Below, in pieces: positions 45,523 through 54,426 of a stretch of DNA of 64,000 bases (within the stretch, counting starts at the first letter, position 1; each line of letters starts with the position of its first letter). Under the pieces are notes generated by a model. That model was not told the DNA's origin. It did not search any database and worked only from the letters and a program-made list of their open reading frames with translations. Origin of the DNA: CAYFUF01 sp964346245 (lineage in GTDB: Bacteria > Bacillota > Clostridia > Tissierellales > Peptoniphilaceae); NCBI GenBank assembly GCA_964346245.1, contig CAYFUF010000004.1, positions 1 to 64,000 on the forward strand. Direction: 5' to 3'. The translations under genes and the position numbers were made by a program.

Positions 45523-45942
45523 TTATTTGGAAAAGTTCTCGTCGGTGTGCTTTTTCGTACATTCACCGCAGCTTCCTTTGATGAGTACGTTTACGCTATG
45601 TACATCGCCTCCCTCGACGCTGGATAGGTCGATTGCTTCGTTGTTGAAGGGAATGTTCCACAGCTTTCCGCAGTCGACGCATTGGAAGTGGGCGTGGGAT
45701 TCGGTGTAAGGATCGAAGTGGACCACATCATCAGATCCGTGAACAGCGACAACTAGGCCCTTCTTATGGAAGAGGTTCAGAGTGTTGTATACGGTTGCCC
45801 GGGAGATGCGCTCGCCCTGACTAGTCAGGCCGGTCAAAATATCTTCCGCTGTTGGGTGGTTGGGATTGTCAGCCAAAAATGACCATACGCGGACTCTGGT
45901 GGAGGTTGGGGTAATACCATAGCTTTTCAACAATTCTCTCAT
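45523..45942 (-). CDS. Fur-family transcriptional regulator (PerR-like)
   Basis: The 139-residue protein has the Fur winged-helix domain (TSTRVRVWSFLADNPNHPTAEDI, SRATVYNTLNLFHKKGLV), the metal region HAHFQCVDCGK and a second CGEC pair, which together make the structural zinc site. Layout fits PerR or Fur; the sensing type cannot be decided from sequence alone. RBS GAGAGGAGG. It stands alone, convergent with the small membrane protein gene. Confidence 0.9.
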   Translation of the reverse strand: MRELLKSYGITPTSTRVRVWSFLADNPNHPTAEDILTGLTSQGERISRATVYNTLNLFHKKGLVVAVHGSDDVVHFDPYTESHAHFQCVDCGKLWNIPFNNEAIDLSSVEGGDVHSVNVLIKGSCGECTKKHTDENFSK

Positions 45943-46050
45943 GTGTTCCTCCTCTCTAGAAAGGCGACTTTCTGCCGTTCTATTCCTCTTGTTGTTGCTT
46001 TTTCTTTAGCCTGTGCTCCACAGCTTGCTATTTTTTAACGTATACCCAAT

Positions 46051-46079
46051 ATTGTACATTTAGATTGGTTATAAAGCAA
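46051..46079 (-). promoter_or_regulatory. Promoter of the Fur-family gene
   Basis: On the minus strand: TTGCTT, 17 nt, TACAAT. The leader to the start is about 100 nt. The rest of 45943-46268 holds no gene, and I see no clear Per or Fur box. Confidence 0.6.
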
Positions 46080-46203
46080 CTGGAATGATGAATTTGTGGG
46101 GTGTGGAAGGGGATGGCCCAATAGAAGAGGGAAAGTTACCGATTTGCTTGCGCTAAGCTCAAGTGGTGAGGGAGACGACGGAAGAGGGACTTACAATAGA
46201 CAA

Positions 46204-46230
46204 TTGAAAAAAACCTACTTTTGCTATAAA
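46204..46230 (+). promoter_or_regulatory. Possible promoter of the 46269 gene
   Basis: TTGAAA, 15 nt, TATAAA with a TGC extended -10. The spacing is short. Confidence 0.4.
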
Positions 46231-46268
46231 GTTAAGGGAGGAAGAATTATTAATGATTAGAGGTTATT

Positions 46269-46964
46269 ATGGCAAAACGAAATTATCAACAGATTAAGCC
46301 TGAGGATCTTAGACCTAAGGAGATTCCGGTGATAAAGCAGGAGGTCCACGAGGAGGATAGCCTGTTCCAGGGCATGCAGCCTCTGGCTATCAACCAATCC
46401 TACTTGTCAAAAGAAGACTATGAGGAGTTTACTCGCCTGGCGATATCCAGGAAGATTAAGGGAATTATCCTGTTTTGGGCAATCGCATCCATAGTGCTGG
46501 GTGTCGCCCTATTGATCAGCACCTTGATTTTGGATGACCAGATTAATTGGATACAGACGGCCTTGAGTTTGGTCCTCATTGGCTTTGGAACCATCTTTAT
46601 TGTTTACTTCTTTGTGATCATGCCAAGGAACACAGCGGTATCCTACTACCAGAACGATCAGAAGTTTGCCGAGGGCGGCCAAGAGTCCTATAGGACCTTC
46701 ATTTTCTATGAGAATGGGGTAAGGACGGGCATCTCGGATGGGCGCAGGAACCAGGTGCTCTACCATGACATCGAGCGGACGTACGAGTCGGACAATCTGT
46801 TCGCCTTCCGCCTGGATTTGCAACATGGCTATGTGATGAAGAAGGATGGCTTTGAGCATGGCACGCTTAGCGTGGTCAAAGGCCTCATGGAAGGAAAGCT
46901 CAAGGATCCGAAAGATAGGGATAAGATGCCATCGACCGGTGGCTGCTGCGGAAAGTTTGATTAA
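46269..46964 (+). CDS. Two-helix membrane protein, YcxB-like C-terminal part
   Basis: The 231-residue protein has a cytosolic N terminus of about 75 residues, two adjacent membrane segments (IILFWAIASIVLGVALLIS and ALSLVLIGFGTIFIVYFFV), and a C-terminal domain (SYRTFIFYENGVRTG ... YHDIERTYESDNLFAF) that resembles the YcxB-like PH-fold found behind paired helices in Firmicutes. It ends in GGCCGKFD. Function unknown. Confidence 0.65.
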   Translation: MAKRNYQQIKPEDLRPKEIPVIKQEVHEEDSLFQGMQPLAINQSYLSKEDYEEFTRLAISRKIKGIILFWAIASIVLGVALLISTLILDDQINWIQTALSLVLIGFGTIFIVYFFVIMPRNTAVSYYQNDQKFAEGGQESYRTFIFYENGVRTGISDGRRNQVLYHDIERTYESDNLFAFRLDLQHGYVMKKDGFEHGTLSVVKGLMEGKLKDPKDRDKMPSTGGCCGKFD

Positions 46965-46973
46965 GTTGAAGAG

Positions 46974-47002
46974 AAAGAGCTAGCATGTTGTTAGCTCTTT
47001 TT
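46974..47002 (+). terminator. Terminator between 46269 and 47021 genes
   Basis: AAAGAGCTA-GCATGTTGT-TAGCTCTTTTT. It ends only 8 nt before the RBS of the next gene, so it may act as an attenuator. Confidence 0.7.
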
Positions 47003-47020
47003 GCATTGAAAGGAGTAACG

Positions 47021-48202
47021 ATGGAAAAGACTGGTGCAAATGTTGGGCGGTTGAAGGCCTACGTTATCGCCCTAAAAAATGGCGAGGATGGCAGCAAACT
47101 GTACGAGGAATACAAGGATGACCTTGACCAAGTGACGGCAGAGGATGCCTTCCAGGTCTTCTCCGACCTCCTGGCGGAGGGGGAGGAGGCCGCTTCCATT
47201 CTGACTTATTTGGGCAAGGTGGTGAATGTGTTTGGGCATGGCCTGGAAAAGCGGGGCCCTATCGACAGCACGTATCCCTTCCTCCAAGACCTCATGGCGG
47301 AAAATGCCGCCTTGCAGGCAAAGCTGGATGTGGTGAAGGGGCTCCTCCTGGATAAGGAGCTTGAGTTTGAAGACCGGCGCATGGCCCTCAAACCGCTCAT
47401 CACAGAGCTTACCAGCTTCGAGGACCACTACGCCAAAAAAGAAAACATCCTCTTTCCCATGCTGGAAAAGAAGGATGCCCGCTACGAGGGAAGCGCCATC
47501 ATGTGGGCGCTCCACGACCAGGTACGCCGTGACTTGAAGGCCTTCCTGGAGGATTTGGCCAAGAGGGAAATGTCCCCACAACGCTTCAATCAGTCTCTTG
47601 GCCGCATCTTCTTCGGCATGATCGGCCTCATCTACAAGGAGGAGAAAATTCTCTTCCCAGCCGCCCTCTCCACCCTGGATGCAGCCGACTGGGCCTCCAT
47701 GTACGAGCAGAGCATGGACTACGACTTCCCCTTCATCGATAAAGTTAAGGAGGATGTGGACTCAACCGACTTTGCCCTTCTCGAGGGCCATATCCACACC
47801 GACACCGGCACCCTCAAACTCGACGAGATTATCATGATCCTAAACGCCCTGCCCGTCGACATGACCTACGTGGACGAGCACAATAAGGTCCGCTACTTCT
47901 CCAACGCCAAGGACCGCATCTTCCCCCGCTCCAAGGCGGTCATCGGCCGAGACGTCAAAAACTGCCATCCTCCCGCTAGCGTCCACGTCGTCACCGACAT
48001 CGTCGACGCCTTCCGCAACAGAGACCAAACCTCCGCCAGCTTCTGGATTGACGTCAAGGGCAAAAAAATCCTCATCCAGTACTTCGCCCTCTTCGACGAC
48101 CATGACAACTACCGCGGTGTTCTGGAAGTGAGCCAGGACATCACCCAGATTCAACAGCTCCAGGGCCAGCGCCGGGTGCTCGATTGGACCAAAGAGGATT
48201 GA
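47021..48202 (+). CDS. DUF438 / hemerythrin-like / PAS sensor protein
   Basis: The 393-residue protein begins with a DUF438-type helical domain (RLKAYVIALKNGEDG). A hemerythrin-like four-helix bundle follows (SFEDHYAKKENILFPMLEKK, WALHDQVRRDLKAF, YKEEKILFPA; the His and Glu residues fit a di-iron site), then a C-terminal PAS domain (VDEHNKVRYFSNAKDRIF, IGRDVKNCHPP). This architecture occurs in anaerobes and is thought to sense oxygen, NO or redox state; there is no output domain here. ATG at 47021 follows AAAGGAG. Confidence 0.88.
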   Translation: MEKTGANVGRLKAYVIALKNGEDGSKLYEEYKDDLDQVTAEDAFQVFSDLLAEGEEAASILTYLGKVVNVFGHGLEKRGPIDSTYPFLQDLMAENAALQAKLDVVKGLLLDKELEFEDRRMALKPLITELTSFEDHYAKKENILFPMLEKKDARYEGSAIMWALHDQVRRDLKAFLEDLAKREMSPQRFNQSLGRIFFGMIGLIYKEEKILFPAALSTLDAADWASMYEQSMDYDFPFIDKVKEDVDSTDFALLEGHIHTDTGTLKLDEIIMILNALPVDMTYVDEHNKVRYFSNAKDRIFPRSKAVIGRDVKNCHPPASVHVVTDIVDAFRNRDQTSASFWIDVKGKKILIQYFALFDDHDNYRGVLEVSQDITQIQQLQGQRRVLDWTKED

Positions 48203-48296
48203 TGGGGGCCATGTTCGGGTGCCTGGTTGGGCCAAAGAGGTCTGATGAGGACCATGTTCGGTTTTTCCCTTGATTTGTGGCGGGGCGCGGCGGCAA
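48203..48296. other. Spacer before repeat array D
   Basis: It contains a reversed half-unit (CCCTTGATTTGTGGCGGGG) and a duplicated GGTTGGGCCAAAGAGG-like motif near the end of the preceding gene. No gene. Confidence 0.4.
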
Positions 48297-48732
48297 GCCC
48301 TGTCCCCCCAAATCCCAACTTTCCGCAAATTGGTATGACGGGAAAATGGCCCTCGTCCCCCCAAATGGGAGAAAAGTGTAATTTGGTATGACGGAATTTC
48401 AGCCGCTATCCCCACAAATGAAAGAAAAGTGTAATTTGGTATGTCGGAATTTCAGCCGCTATCCCCACAAATCAAAGAAAAGTGTAATTTGGTATGTCGN
48501 NNNNNNNNNNNNNNNNNNNNNNNNNNNNNNNNNNNNNNNNNNNNNNNNNNNNNNNNNNNNNNNNNNNNNNNNNNNNNNNNNNNNNNNNNNNNNNNNNNNA
48601 AAGAAAAGTGTAATTTGGTATGTCGTTTTCACTGGCCATGGCCCCCACAAATCGAGGAAAACGCCAATTTGGTATGAAAAATTTGCGGCAAGTGTCCCCA
48701 CAAAATGAGGAATAGGGCCATATGGTATGACA
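48297..48732 (+). repeat. GGTATG repeat array D, six or seven units
   Basis: The first unit (GCCCTGTCCCCCC ... TTTCCGCAAATTGGTATGAC) is identical to the first unit of array C and nearly so to B. Two or three CAGCCGCTATCC units follow, then a CATGGC unit, then AAAAATTTGCGGCAAGTG and the last unit. It lies between the convergent DUF438 gene and cstA and contains an N gap. Confidence 0.88.
48500..48599. other. 100-N assembly gap inside repeat array D
   Basis: The last 26 bases before the gap are repeated after it (AAAGAAAAGTGTAATTTGG onward). Probably an unmerged overlap or a collapsed unit. Confidence 0.9.
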
Positions 48733-48775
48733 AACGCGCCAGCGGGCGCCCGAAGCCTGCATGGCCCACAGCAAA

Positions 48776-48808
48776 CAAAAAAAGGAGGCCGGTTAACCGA
48801 CCTCCTTT
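48776..48808 (-). terminator. cstA terminator
   Basis: On the minus strand: AAAGGAGGTCGGTTAACCG-type stem, ending CCTCCTTTTTTTG. Confidence 0.85.
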
Positions 48809-48845
48809 AATGTCCTTATGGTATTGCTTCTTGCTCTAGTTGTGC

Positions 48846-50351
48846 TTAGTTGTAAATTGGAGCGGGTTCTAGCTTAATGATTGCGGCTTTGTTCTTTTGA
48901 CCGTAGCGGTAAACGACGAAAGCGGCAAGGACGGTTACAACGGCGCCTACAACGTAGGATACGGTGTAGCTTTCAGGTTGTCCGAGGATTAAGCTATCAA
49001 GTTGTAAACCAATGCTGGCGTGTGAAATGTATGATGTTACGATAAAGGTGTAGAACAGCATTGGGATGAAGGTCAACAGGAAGTTCTTGTTGTGTACCAT
49101 CAGGTAGACGGTTGACATAGCAAGAGCAAAGACTGCGACGAGTTGGTTGGTGAAACCGAAGTATCTCCACAGTAGGTTGAAGCCGCCGGCGTTCATCTTA
49201 GCGAATACAAGGATAGCGATTGCTGGGATGAAGATGACAAGGGTTGTCATTAGACGGTTCTTTGCAGGGGTTTGGTCGATGTTGAAGGCTTCTGCAATCA
49301 TCAGACGAACTGCACGGAAGGCAGTATCACCAGAGGTGATTGGAAGGACGATAACACCGAGAACAGCAAGGACACCACCGATGCTACCGAGGAACTCTTT
49401 AGAGATGAGAGAGACCATAGTGGTTGCATTGACAGAGGTAACAAGGTCTGCTTGGCGGTTGTAAAGAATCATTGCGCCAGCGGCCCATGCCATAGCGATG
49501 AATCCTTCAAGGATCATCATGAAGTAGAAGGTACGACGACCTTCTTTTTCTGAGCTGACCGTACGAGACACTAGTGTTGATTGGCTACCGTGGAAGCCTG
49601 ACATGATACCGCAGGCAACGGTAATGAAGAACACTGGAATCAATGGAGCGCCATCAAGTGGAGCAATGTGTGCAGGAGCACCTTCCCAAACTTCATTCAG
49701 GTTAGCACCACCGTCGAGGAGGACACCACCAAATACGCCAACGGCGGAGATGATGAGGATCGCACCAAAGATTGGGTAGATACGACCGATGATTGCATCG
49801 ATTGGGAATAGGGTTGCTACTAAGTAGTAGGCAAAGATTAAAGCGTAAGTAATCCAGATTGCTGTGCTACCAGGTCCTACATCGAGGCCAAGGATAGAAC
49901 CGACGATAAGGTCTCCAGGAGTGTAGATGAATACAACACCTGTTAGGATCAGAAGGATAAGTAAGATTACTAAGTAAACCTTGTGTGCTCCTGCGCCTAA
50001 GTATCTTTGGACGAGACGGGGCATTTGAGCACCCTTATTGCGCATAGAAATCATACCGTTGAAGTAATCGTGTGTTGCACCAGCAATAACGTTACCAATA
50101 GGGATGATTAAGAAGGCAATAGGTCCGAAAAGGATACCTTGGATAGGTCCAAGAATTGGGCCTGTTCCTGCAATGTTAAGAAGCTCGATTAGTGCGTTTT
50201 TCCATTCTGGCATTTCGACATAGTCGATACCATCTTTTTCGGAGATGGCTGGGGTTACTCTTTCATCTGGTTGGAAAACTTTTTCAACCATCTTAGAGTA
50301 GAGAGCGCCACCTACAAATAGCAATAATATACCAATAATAAAAGTTATCAT
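48846..50351 (-). CDS. cstA: Carbon starvation protein A family transporter
   Basis: The 501-residue polytopic protein carries CstA motifs: NIAGTGPILGPIQGILFGP, GATHDYFNGMISMRNKGAQM, SGFHGSQSTLVSRTV and ISKEFLGSIGGVLAV. It has about 12 membrane segments. The family takes up peptides or pyruvate during carbon limitation. It is the short form (E. coli CstA has 701 residues). RBS AGAGAGG. A decayed second copy lies just upstream at 50701. Confidence 0.93.
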   Translation of the reverse strand: MITFIIGILLLFVGGALYSKMVEKVFQPDERVTPAISEKDGIDYVEMPEWKNALIELLNIAGTGPILGPIQGILFGPIAFLIIPIGNVIAGATHDYFNGMISMRNKGAQMPRLVQRYLGAGAHKVYLVILLILLILTGVVFIYTPGDLIVGSILGLDVGPGSTAIWITYALIFAYYLVATLFPIDAIIGRIYPIFGAILIISAVGVFGGVLLDGGANLNEVWEGAPAHIAPLDGAPLIPVFFITVACGIMSGFHGSQSTLVSRTVSSEKEGRRTFYFMMILEGFIAMAWAAGAMILYNRQADLVTSVNATTMVSLISKEFLGSIGGVLAVLGVIVLPITSGDTAFRAVRLMIAEAFNIDQTPAKNRLMTTLVIFIPAIAILVFAKMNAGGFNLLWRYFGFTNQLVAVFALAMSTVYLMVHNKNFLLTFIPMLFYTFIVTSYISHASIGLQLDSLILGQPESYTVSYVVGAVVTVLAAFVVYRYGQKNKAAIIKLEPAPIYN

Positions 50352-50631
50352 TCTTACCTCTCTTTAATAATAAACTGAAATAAAACAGCTATCAGGAGAA
50401 AGTAAGCTAGCCATAAGGACGTAAACAATGAAGCGTGTTAAGTATATATAAGTTCACATAGTGTGCACCACATTATTTACAGTTAAAATGTACCACTACC
50501 TTTAGAATTTGTCTACTTTTCAGGCAACTTTCTTAAGATTACATGAAGAATTACCAAGGAATTTTATTAAGATTATGCTAATCGTTATCCATTAACGTAG
50601 TAGAGGTGAGCTGGGATTGCCCATGTGGAAC
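50352..50631. other. AT-rich leader region of cstA
   Basis: No gene. It should contain the cstA promoter on the minus strand, but I cannot pick one with confidence. Confidence 0.4.
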
Positions 50632-50672
50632 AAAAAAGGCTGCCAGCAAATGTTTGACACTTGCGGGCAACC
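50632..50672 (-). terminator. Terminator behind the cstA remnant
   Basis: On the minus strand: GGTTGCCCGCAA-GTGTCAAACA-TTTGCTGGCAGCC followed by TTTTTTG. Confidence 0.75.
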
Positions 50673-50700
50673 TATTGACCATCGACAGATTTTTTTGATT

Positions 50701-51364
50701 TTATTTATTGTAGATTGGTGCGGGTTCAAGCTTGACGATAGCTGCCTTGTTCTTTAGGCCGTGGCGGTAGACGACAACGGCAACGAGAACGGCGACGATG
50801 GCACCGACCACATAGGAGACGATGGCAATCGCTGGGATGAAGATGACTAGGGTGGTCATGACCCGGTTTTTTGCCTGTCTTTGGTCGATGTTGAAAGCTT
50901 CCGCAACAATTAGACGGACTGACCGGAAAGCGGTGTCTCCAGAGCTAATAGGAAGGACGATAACACCGATGATCGCTAAGACACCACCGATTGAACCGAG
51001 GAATTCCTTGGAAATGATGGAAACCATGGTGGTCGCATTAACGGAGGTAACGAGGTCTGCTTGGCGGTTGTAGAGAATCATTGCACCAGCGGCCCAGGTA
51101 ACGTTGGACGAGTCTAGGCATTTGGGCACCCTTGTTTCGCATGGAGATCATACCGTTGAAGTAGTCGTGGGTAGCTCCTGCGATGACGTTGCCGATTGGG
51201 ATAACCAAGAAGGCAATAGGTCCGAACAGGATACCTTGGATAGGTCCAAGAATTGGGCCTGTTCCAGCGATATTCAAGAGTTCGATCAGGGAGTTTTTCC
51301 ATTCTGGCATTTCAACGTAGTCGATGCCATCTTTCTCGGAAATTGCTGGTGTTACTCTTTCGTC
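50701..51364 (-). pseudogene. Decayed cstA copy with internal deletions
   Basis: Three blocks match the intact CstA at 48846 in order. Block 1: DERVTPAISEKDG to MPRLVQRYL, equivalent to residues 29-118. Block 2: WAAGAMILYNRQ to IFIPAIAI, from about residue 289. Block 3: VSYVVGAIV to the end PAPIYNK. About 170 residues are lost between blocks 1 and 2, with a frame change at the joint, and about 83 between blocks 2 and 3. The first 28 residues and start are missing. It is a tandem duplicate in decay; the reading frames kept are still very close to the intact copy. Confidence 0.92.
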
Positions 51365-51528
51365 CTTGTTATATCACTCGTATGTGGCATTGTCTAATGC
51401 AAAACCGCTCAAAACCGTCTAAATTTTATTAAACTTTTATTAAAATTTAAACAAAGAATTGCATGATTTAGCCGAACTTTAGCACAAAAGAGAGCAGAAA
51501 ACGGGCCATACCCCGCCCACAACATTTT

Positions 51529-51558
51529 TTGGTCAAGATCAGCAAAAAATGGTAAGAT
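51529..51558 (+). promoter_or_regulatory. valS promoter
   Basis: TTGGTC, 18 nt, TAAGAT with a TGG extended -10, at the start of the T-box leader. Confidence 0.5.
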
Positions 51559-51559
51559 G

Positions 51560-51757
51560 GTGGCAAGTGAATCAGACCTGTTGAACAAGAGGAGTAGTTG
51601 AGTGGACCTTACAGAGAGCAAGCGGTTGCTGGAAGCTTGCAGGGAAGCTCGGTGAAGGTCGCTTGGGAAGGTCAGCTACCTAGAGTTAGCTAGGAAGAGT
51701 ATAATGATTAGGTGGTACCGCGATCCGTCGCCCTATGGGGACAGGTCGCTTTTTTTA
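51560..51757 (+). promoter_or_regulatory. T-box leader of valS
   Basis: The canonical T-box TAGGTGGTACCGCG lies at about 51710-51723. A terminator follows (GTCGCCC-TAT-GGGGAC ... then a T-run at 51750-51756). Upstream is a long structured region. Uncharged tRNA(Val) is expected to favour antitermination. A GTC near 51659 is a possible specifier, but I could not fold stem I to confirm it. Confidence 0.9.
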
Positions 51758-51776
51758 TGGAAGAGGAAGGATTAGG

Positions 51777-54425
51777 ATGAAAAACTTAGAAAAAACCTAC
51801 GATCCGAAACAGTTTGAGGATCGGATCTACCAGGCTTGGGAAGAGGATGGCGACTTCATTGCCGATGCGACAAGTGGAAAGAAGCCTTATACGATTGTCA
51901 TGCCTCCACCAAATGTAACAGGCAATCTGCATTTGGGGCATGCCATGAACAACACCCTCCAGGACATCCTTATCCGCTGGAAGCGGATGAGTGGCTACGA
52001 GGCCCTGTGGGTCCCAGGAACGGACCATGCTTCGATTTCCACGGAGGCAAAGGTCGTGGAAAAGATCAGGCAGGAGGGACACAACAAGGAAGAGATGGGC
52101 CGGGAGAAGTTCTTGGAAGAGGCCTGGAAGTGGACCAAGGAGTACGGCGGCAACATCAACAAGCAGCTGAGGAAGCTGGGCGTTTCCTGCGATTGGTCCA
52201 GGGAGCGCTTCACCTTGGACGATGAGCTGTCCAAGGCGGTCAACTATGTCTTTATCAAGCTCTATAACGAGGGCCTGATCTACCGAGGGGACCGGATCAT
52301 TAACTGGTGCCCATCCTGCGGAACGGCTATCTCGGATGCGGAGGTTGACCACCACGATGACCATGGCCACATTTGGCACATCAAGTATCCCGTCAAGGAT
52401 AGCGATGAGTTTGTGACCATTGCGACCACCAGACCGGAGACGATGCTGGGCGACCTTGCTGTTGCCGTCCACCCCGATGATGACCGCTACAAGCACATCG
52501 TGGGCAAGCACCTGATCCTGCCTTTGGTCGGCCGGGAGATTCCCGTCATCACCGACACCTATGTCGATATGGACTTTGGTACGGGCTGCGTGAAGATTAC
52601 GCCTAGCCACGACCCTAACGACTTCTATGTAGGCGAGCGCCACGACCTGGGTCAATGCATCGTCATCGAAGAGGATGCGACCATTTCTGCGGGCTACGAG
52701 CCCTATTCCGGCCTCGACCGCTATGAGGCAAGGAAGCGGATGATAAAGGACTTGGAAGACCAAGGTTACTTGGACCATGTGGAAGATCACGACCACGCCG
52801 TCGGCCACTGCGAGCGCTGCAGCACTGTCATCGAGCCCCTCCTATCTAAGCAGTGGTTCGTCAGCATGGCAGAGATGATCAAGCCAGCCAGGGATGCGGT
52901 TGCAAGTGGTGACATTACCCTTGTGCCTAAACGCTTTGACAAGATCTACTACAACTGGACCGACAATATTCGGGACTGGACGATCTCCCGCCAGCTGTGG
53001 TGGGGACACCGCCTGCCCGTTTGGTACTGTCAGGACTGCGGCGAGATTATCGTGCAGGAAGATGTGCCCACGTCTTGCCCAGCTTGCGGATCGACCAAGC
53101 TAGAGCAAGATCCAGATACGCTGGACACTTGGTTTAGCTCGGCACTGTGGCCCTTTTCTACGCTAGGATGGCCCGACAAAACAGCCGACTTTGACAAGTT
53201 CTTCCCCACGGACACCCTGGTTACGGGATACGACATTATCTTCTTCTGGGTCATCCGCATGATCTTTAGCTCCCTCCATCACACGGGACAGATTCCTTTC
53301 GACCACGTGTATTTCACGGGCCTTATTAGAGACGAGCAGGGCCGCAAGATGAGCAAGTCCTTGGGTAACGGCATTGATCCTTTGGATGTCATCGATGAGT
53401 TTGGTGCGGATGCTTTGCGCTTCACTTTGGTCACAGGTAACTCGCCTGGTAACGACATGAGGTTTTCCGAGGATAGGGTTAGGGCAAACCGCAACTTCGC
53501 CAACAAGCTGTGGAACGCGACCCGATTCGTTTTGATGAACCTGGAAGAGGGCAAGACCTACGACTACGACCGGAAAGATTTGGAGCTGGAGGATCGGTGG
53601 ATTTTAAGCAAGCTCAACACGGCGAAGGCTCAGATTCATAAGAACTTGGAGAACTTTGAAATTGGCTTGGCGGCAGGAGAAATCTACGAATTTATTTGGT
53701 TCGTCTTCTGCGACTGGTATGTGGAATTTGTCAAGCCAAGGCTCTATGGCGATGATGAGAACAGAAAGAATGTTGCCCTGGGCGTCTTGAGCGATGTCCT
53801 TGCCCAAAGCGTCAGCCTGCTCCATCCCTTTATGCCTTTCATCACGGAAGAAATCTGGCAGACCCTGCCTGGCGTGGAAGGAAAGATTATCCATGCGGCT
53901 TATCCGCTTGCCAATGACGAAGATACGTTCGAGGAGGCGGAAGAGGCAATCGATTTGGCAATCGAGGCAATTACCGCTATCCGTAACGAGCGCCAATCCA
54001 GAGACATTGCCCCCAACAAGAAGAGCCCGGTGCTCTTCTATGCAGCAAGCGAGGGGGTAAGGGCAATGCTAGACCAAATCAGCTACGAGTTTAAGAACCT
54101 GGCCTCCGCTTCTGAGGTCGAGGTTTTGACGGAGGAGCCCAGCTTGGATAATGCGGCAACCATCATCCATGACCAGATGAAAATCTACCTGCCGCTAGAC
54201 GGCCTCATTGACTACGAGGCGGAGCTTGCCAAGCTGGAGAAGGAGCTGGAAAATGCCCAGCAAGAGGCCCTTCGGGCGGAAAAGAAGCTGGCCAACAAGG
54301 GCTTTACCGACAAGGCGCCTGAGGCGGTAGTCAAGAAGGAAGAGGAGAAGTTAGAGTCCAACCGCAAGTTGATTGCGGAAGTGGAACAGACCATAGCGGA
54401 AGTGAAAAGAAAGATGGAAAGCTGA
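51777..54425 (+). CDS. valS: Valyl-tRNA synthetase
   Basis: The 882-residue class I synthetase starts MKNLEKTYDPKQFEDRIYQ and has the HIGH motif PPPNVTGNLHLGHAMN, the KMSKS motif GRKMSKSLGNG, an editing domain between them and a C-terminal coiled coil (AKLEKELENAQQEALRAEKK). ATG at 51777 has AGAGGAAGG ahead; an upstream in-frame start at 51735 lies inside the terminator and is rejected. Controlled by the T-box in front. Confidence 0.98.
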   Translation: MKNLEKTYDPKQFEDRIYQAWEEDGDFIADATSGKKPYTIVMPPPNVTGNLHLGHAMNNTLQDILIRWKRMSGYEALWVPGTDHASISTEAKVVEKIRQEGHNKEEMGREKFLEEAWKWTKEYGGNINKQLRKLGVSCDWSRERFTLDDELSKAVNYVFIKLYNEGLIYRGDRIINWCPSCGTAISDAEVDHHDDHGHIWHIKYPVKDSDEFVTIATTRPETMLGDLAVAVHPDDDRYKHIVGKHLILPLVGREIPVITDTYVDMDFGTGCVKITPSHDPNDFYVGERHDLGQCIVIEEDATISAGYEPYSGLDRYEARKRMIKDLEDQGYLDHVEDHDHAVGHCERCSTVIEPLLSKQWFVSMAEMIKPARDAVASGDITLVPKRFDKIYYNWTDNIRDWTISRQLWWGHRLPVWYCQDCGEIIVQEDVPTSCPACGSTKLEQDPDTLDTWFSSALWPFSTLGWPDKTADFDKFFPTDTLVTGYDIIFFWVIRMIFSSLHHTGQIPFDHVYFTGLIRDEQGRKMSKSLGNGIDPLDVIDEFGADALRFTLVTGNSPGNDMRFSEDRVRANRNFANKLWNATRFVLMNLEEGKTYDYDRKDLELEDRWILSKLNTAKAQIHKNLENFEIGLAAGEIYEFIWFVFCDWYVEFVKPRLYGDDENRKNVALGVLSDVLAQSVSLLHPFMPFITEEIWQTLPGVEGKIIHAAYPLANDEDTFEEAEEAIDLAIEAITAIRNERQSRDIAPNKKSPVLFYAASEGVRAMLDQISYEFKNLASASEVEVLTEEPSLDNAATIIHDQMKIYLPLDGLIDYEAELAKLEKELENAQQEALRAEKKLANKGFTDKAPEAVVKKEEEKLESNRKLIAEVEQTIAEVKRKMES

Positions 54426-54426
54426 G

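Noticed and set aside
48297..48732. Integron attC sites or an integron cassette array
   Set aside because: Units have no cassette genes between them, no attC-like R/L boxes and no integrase gene in the window.
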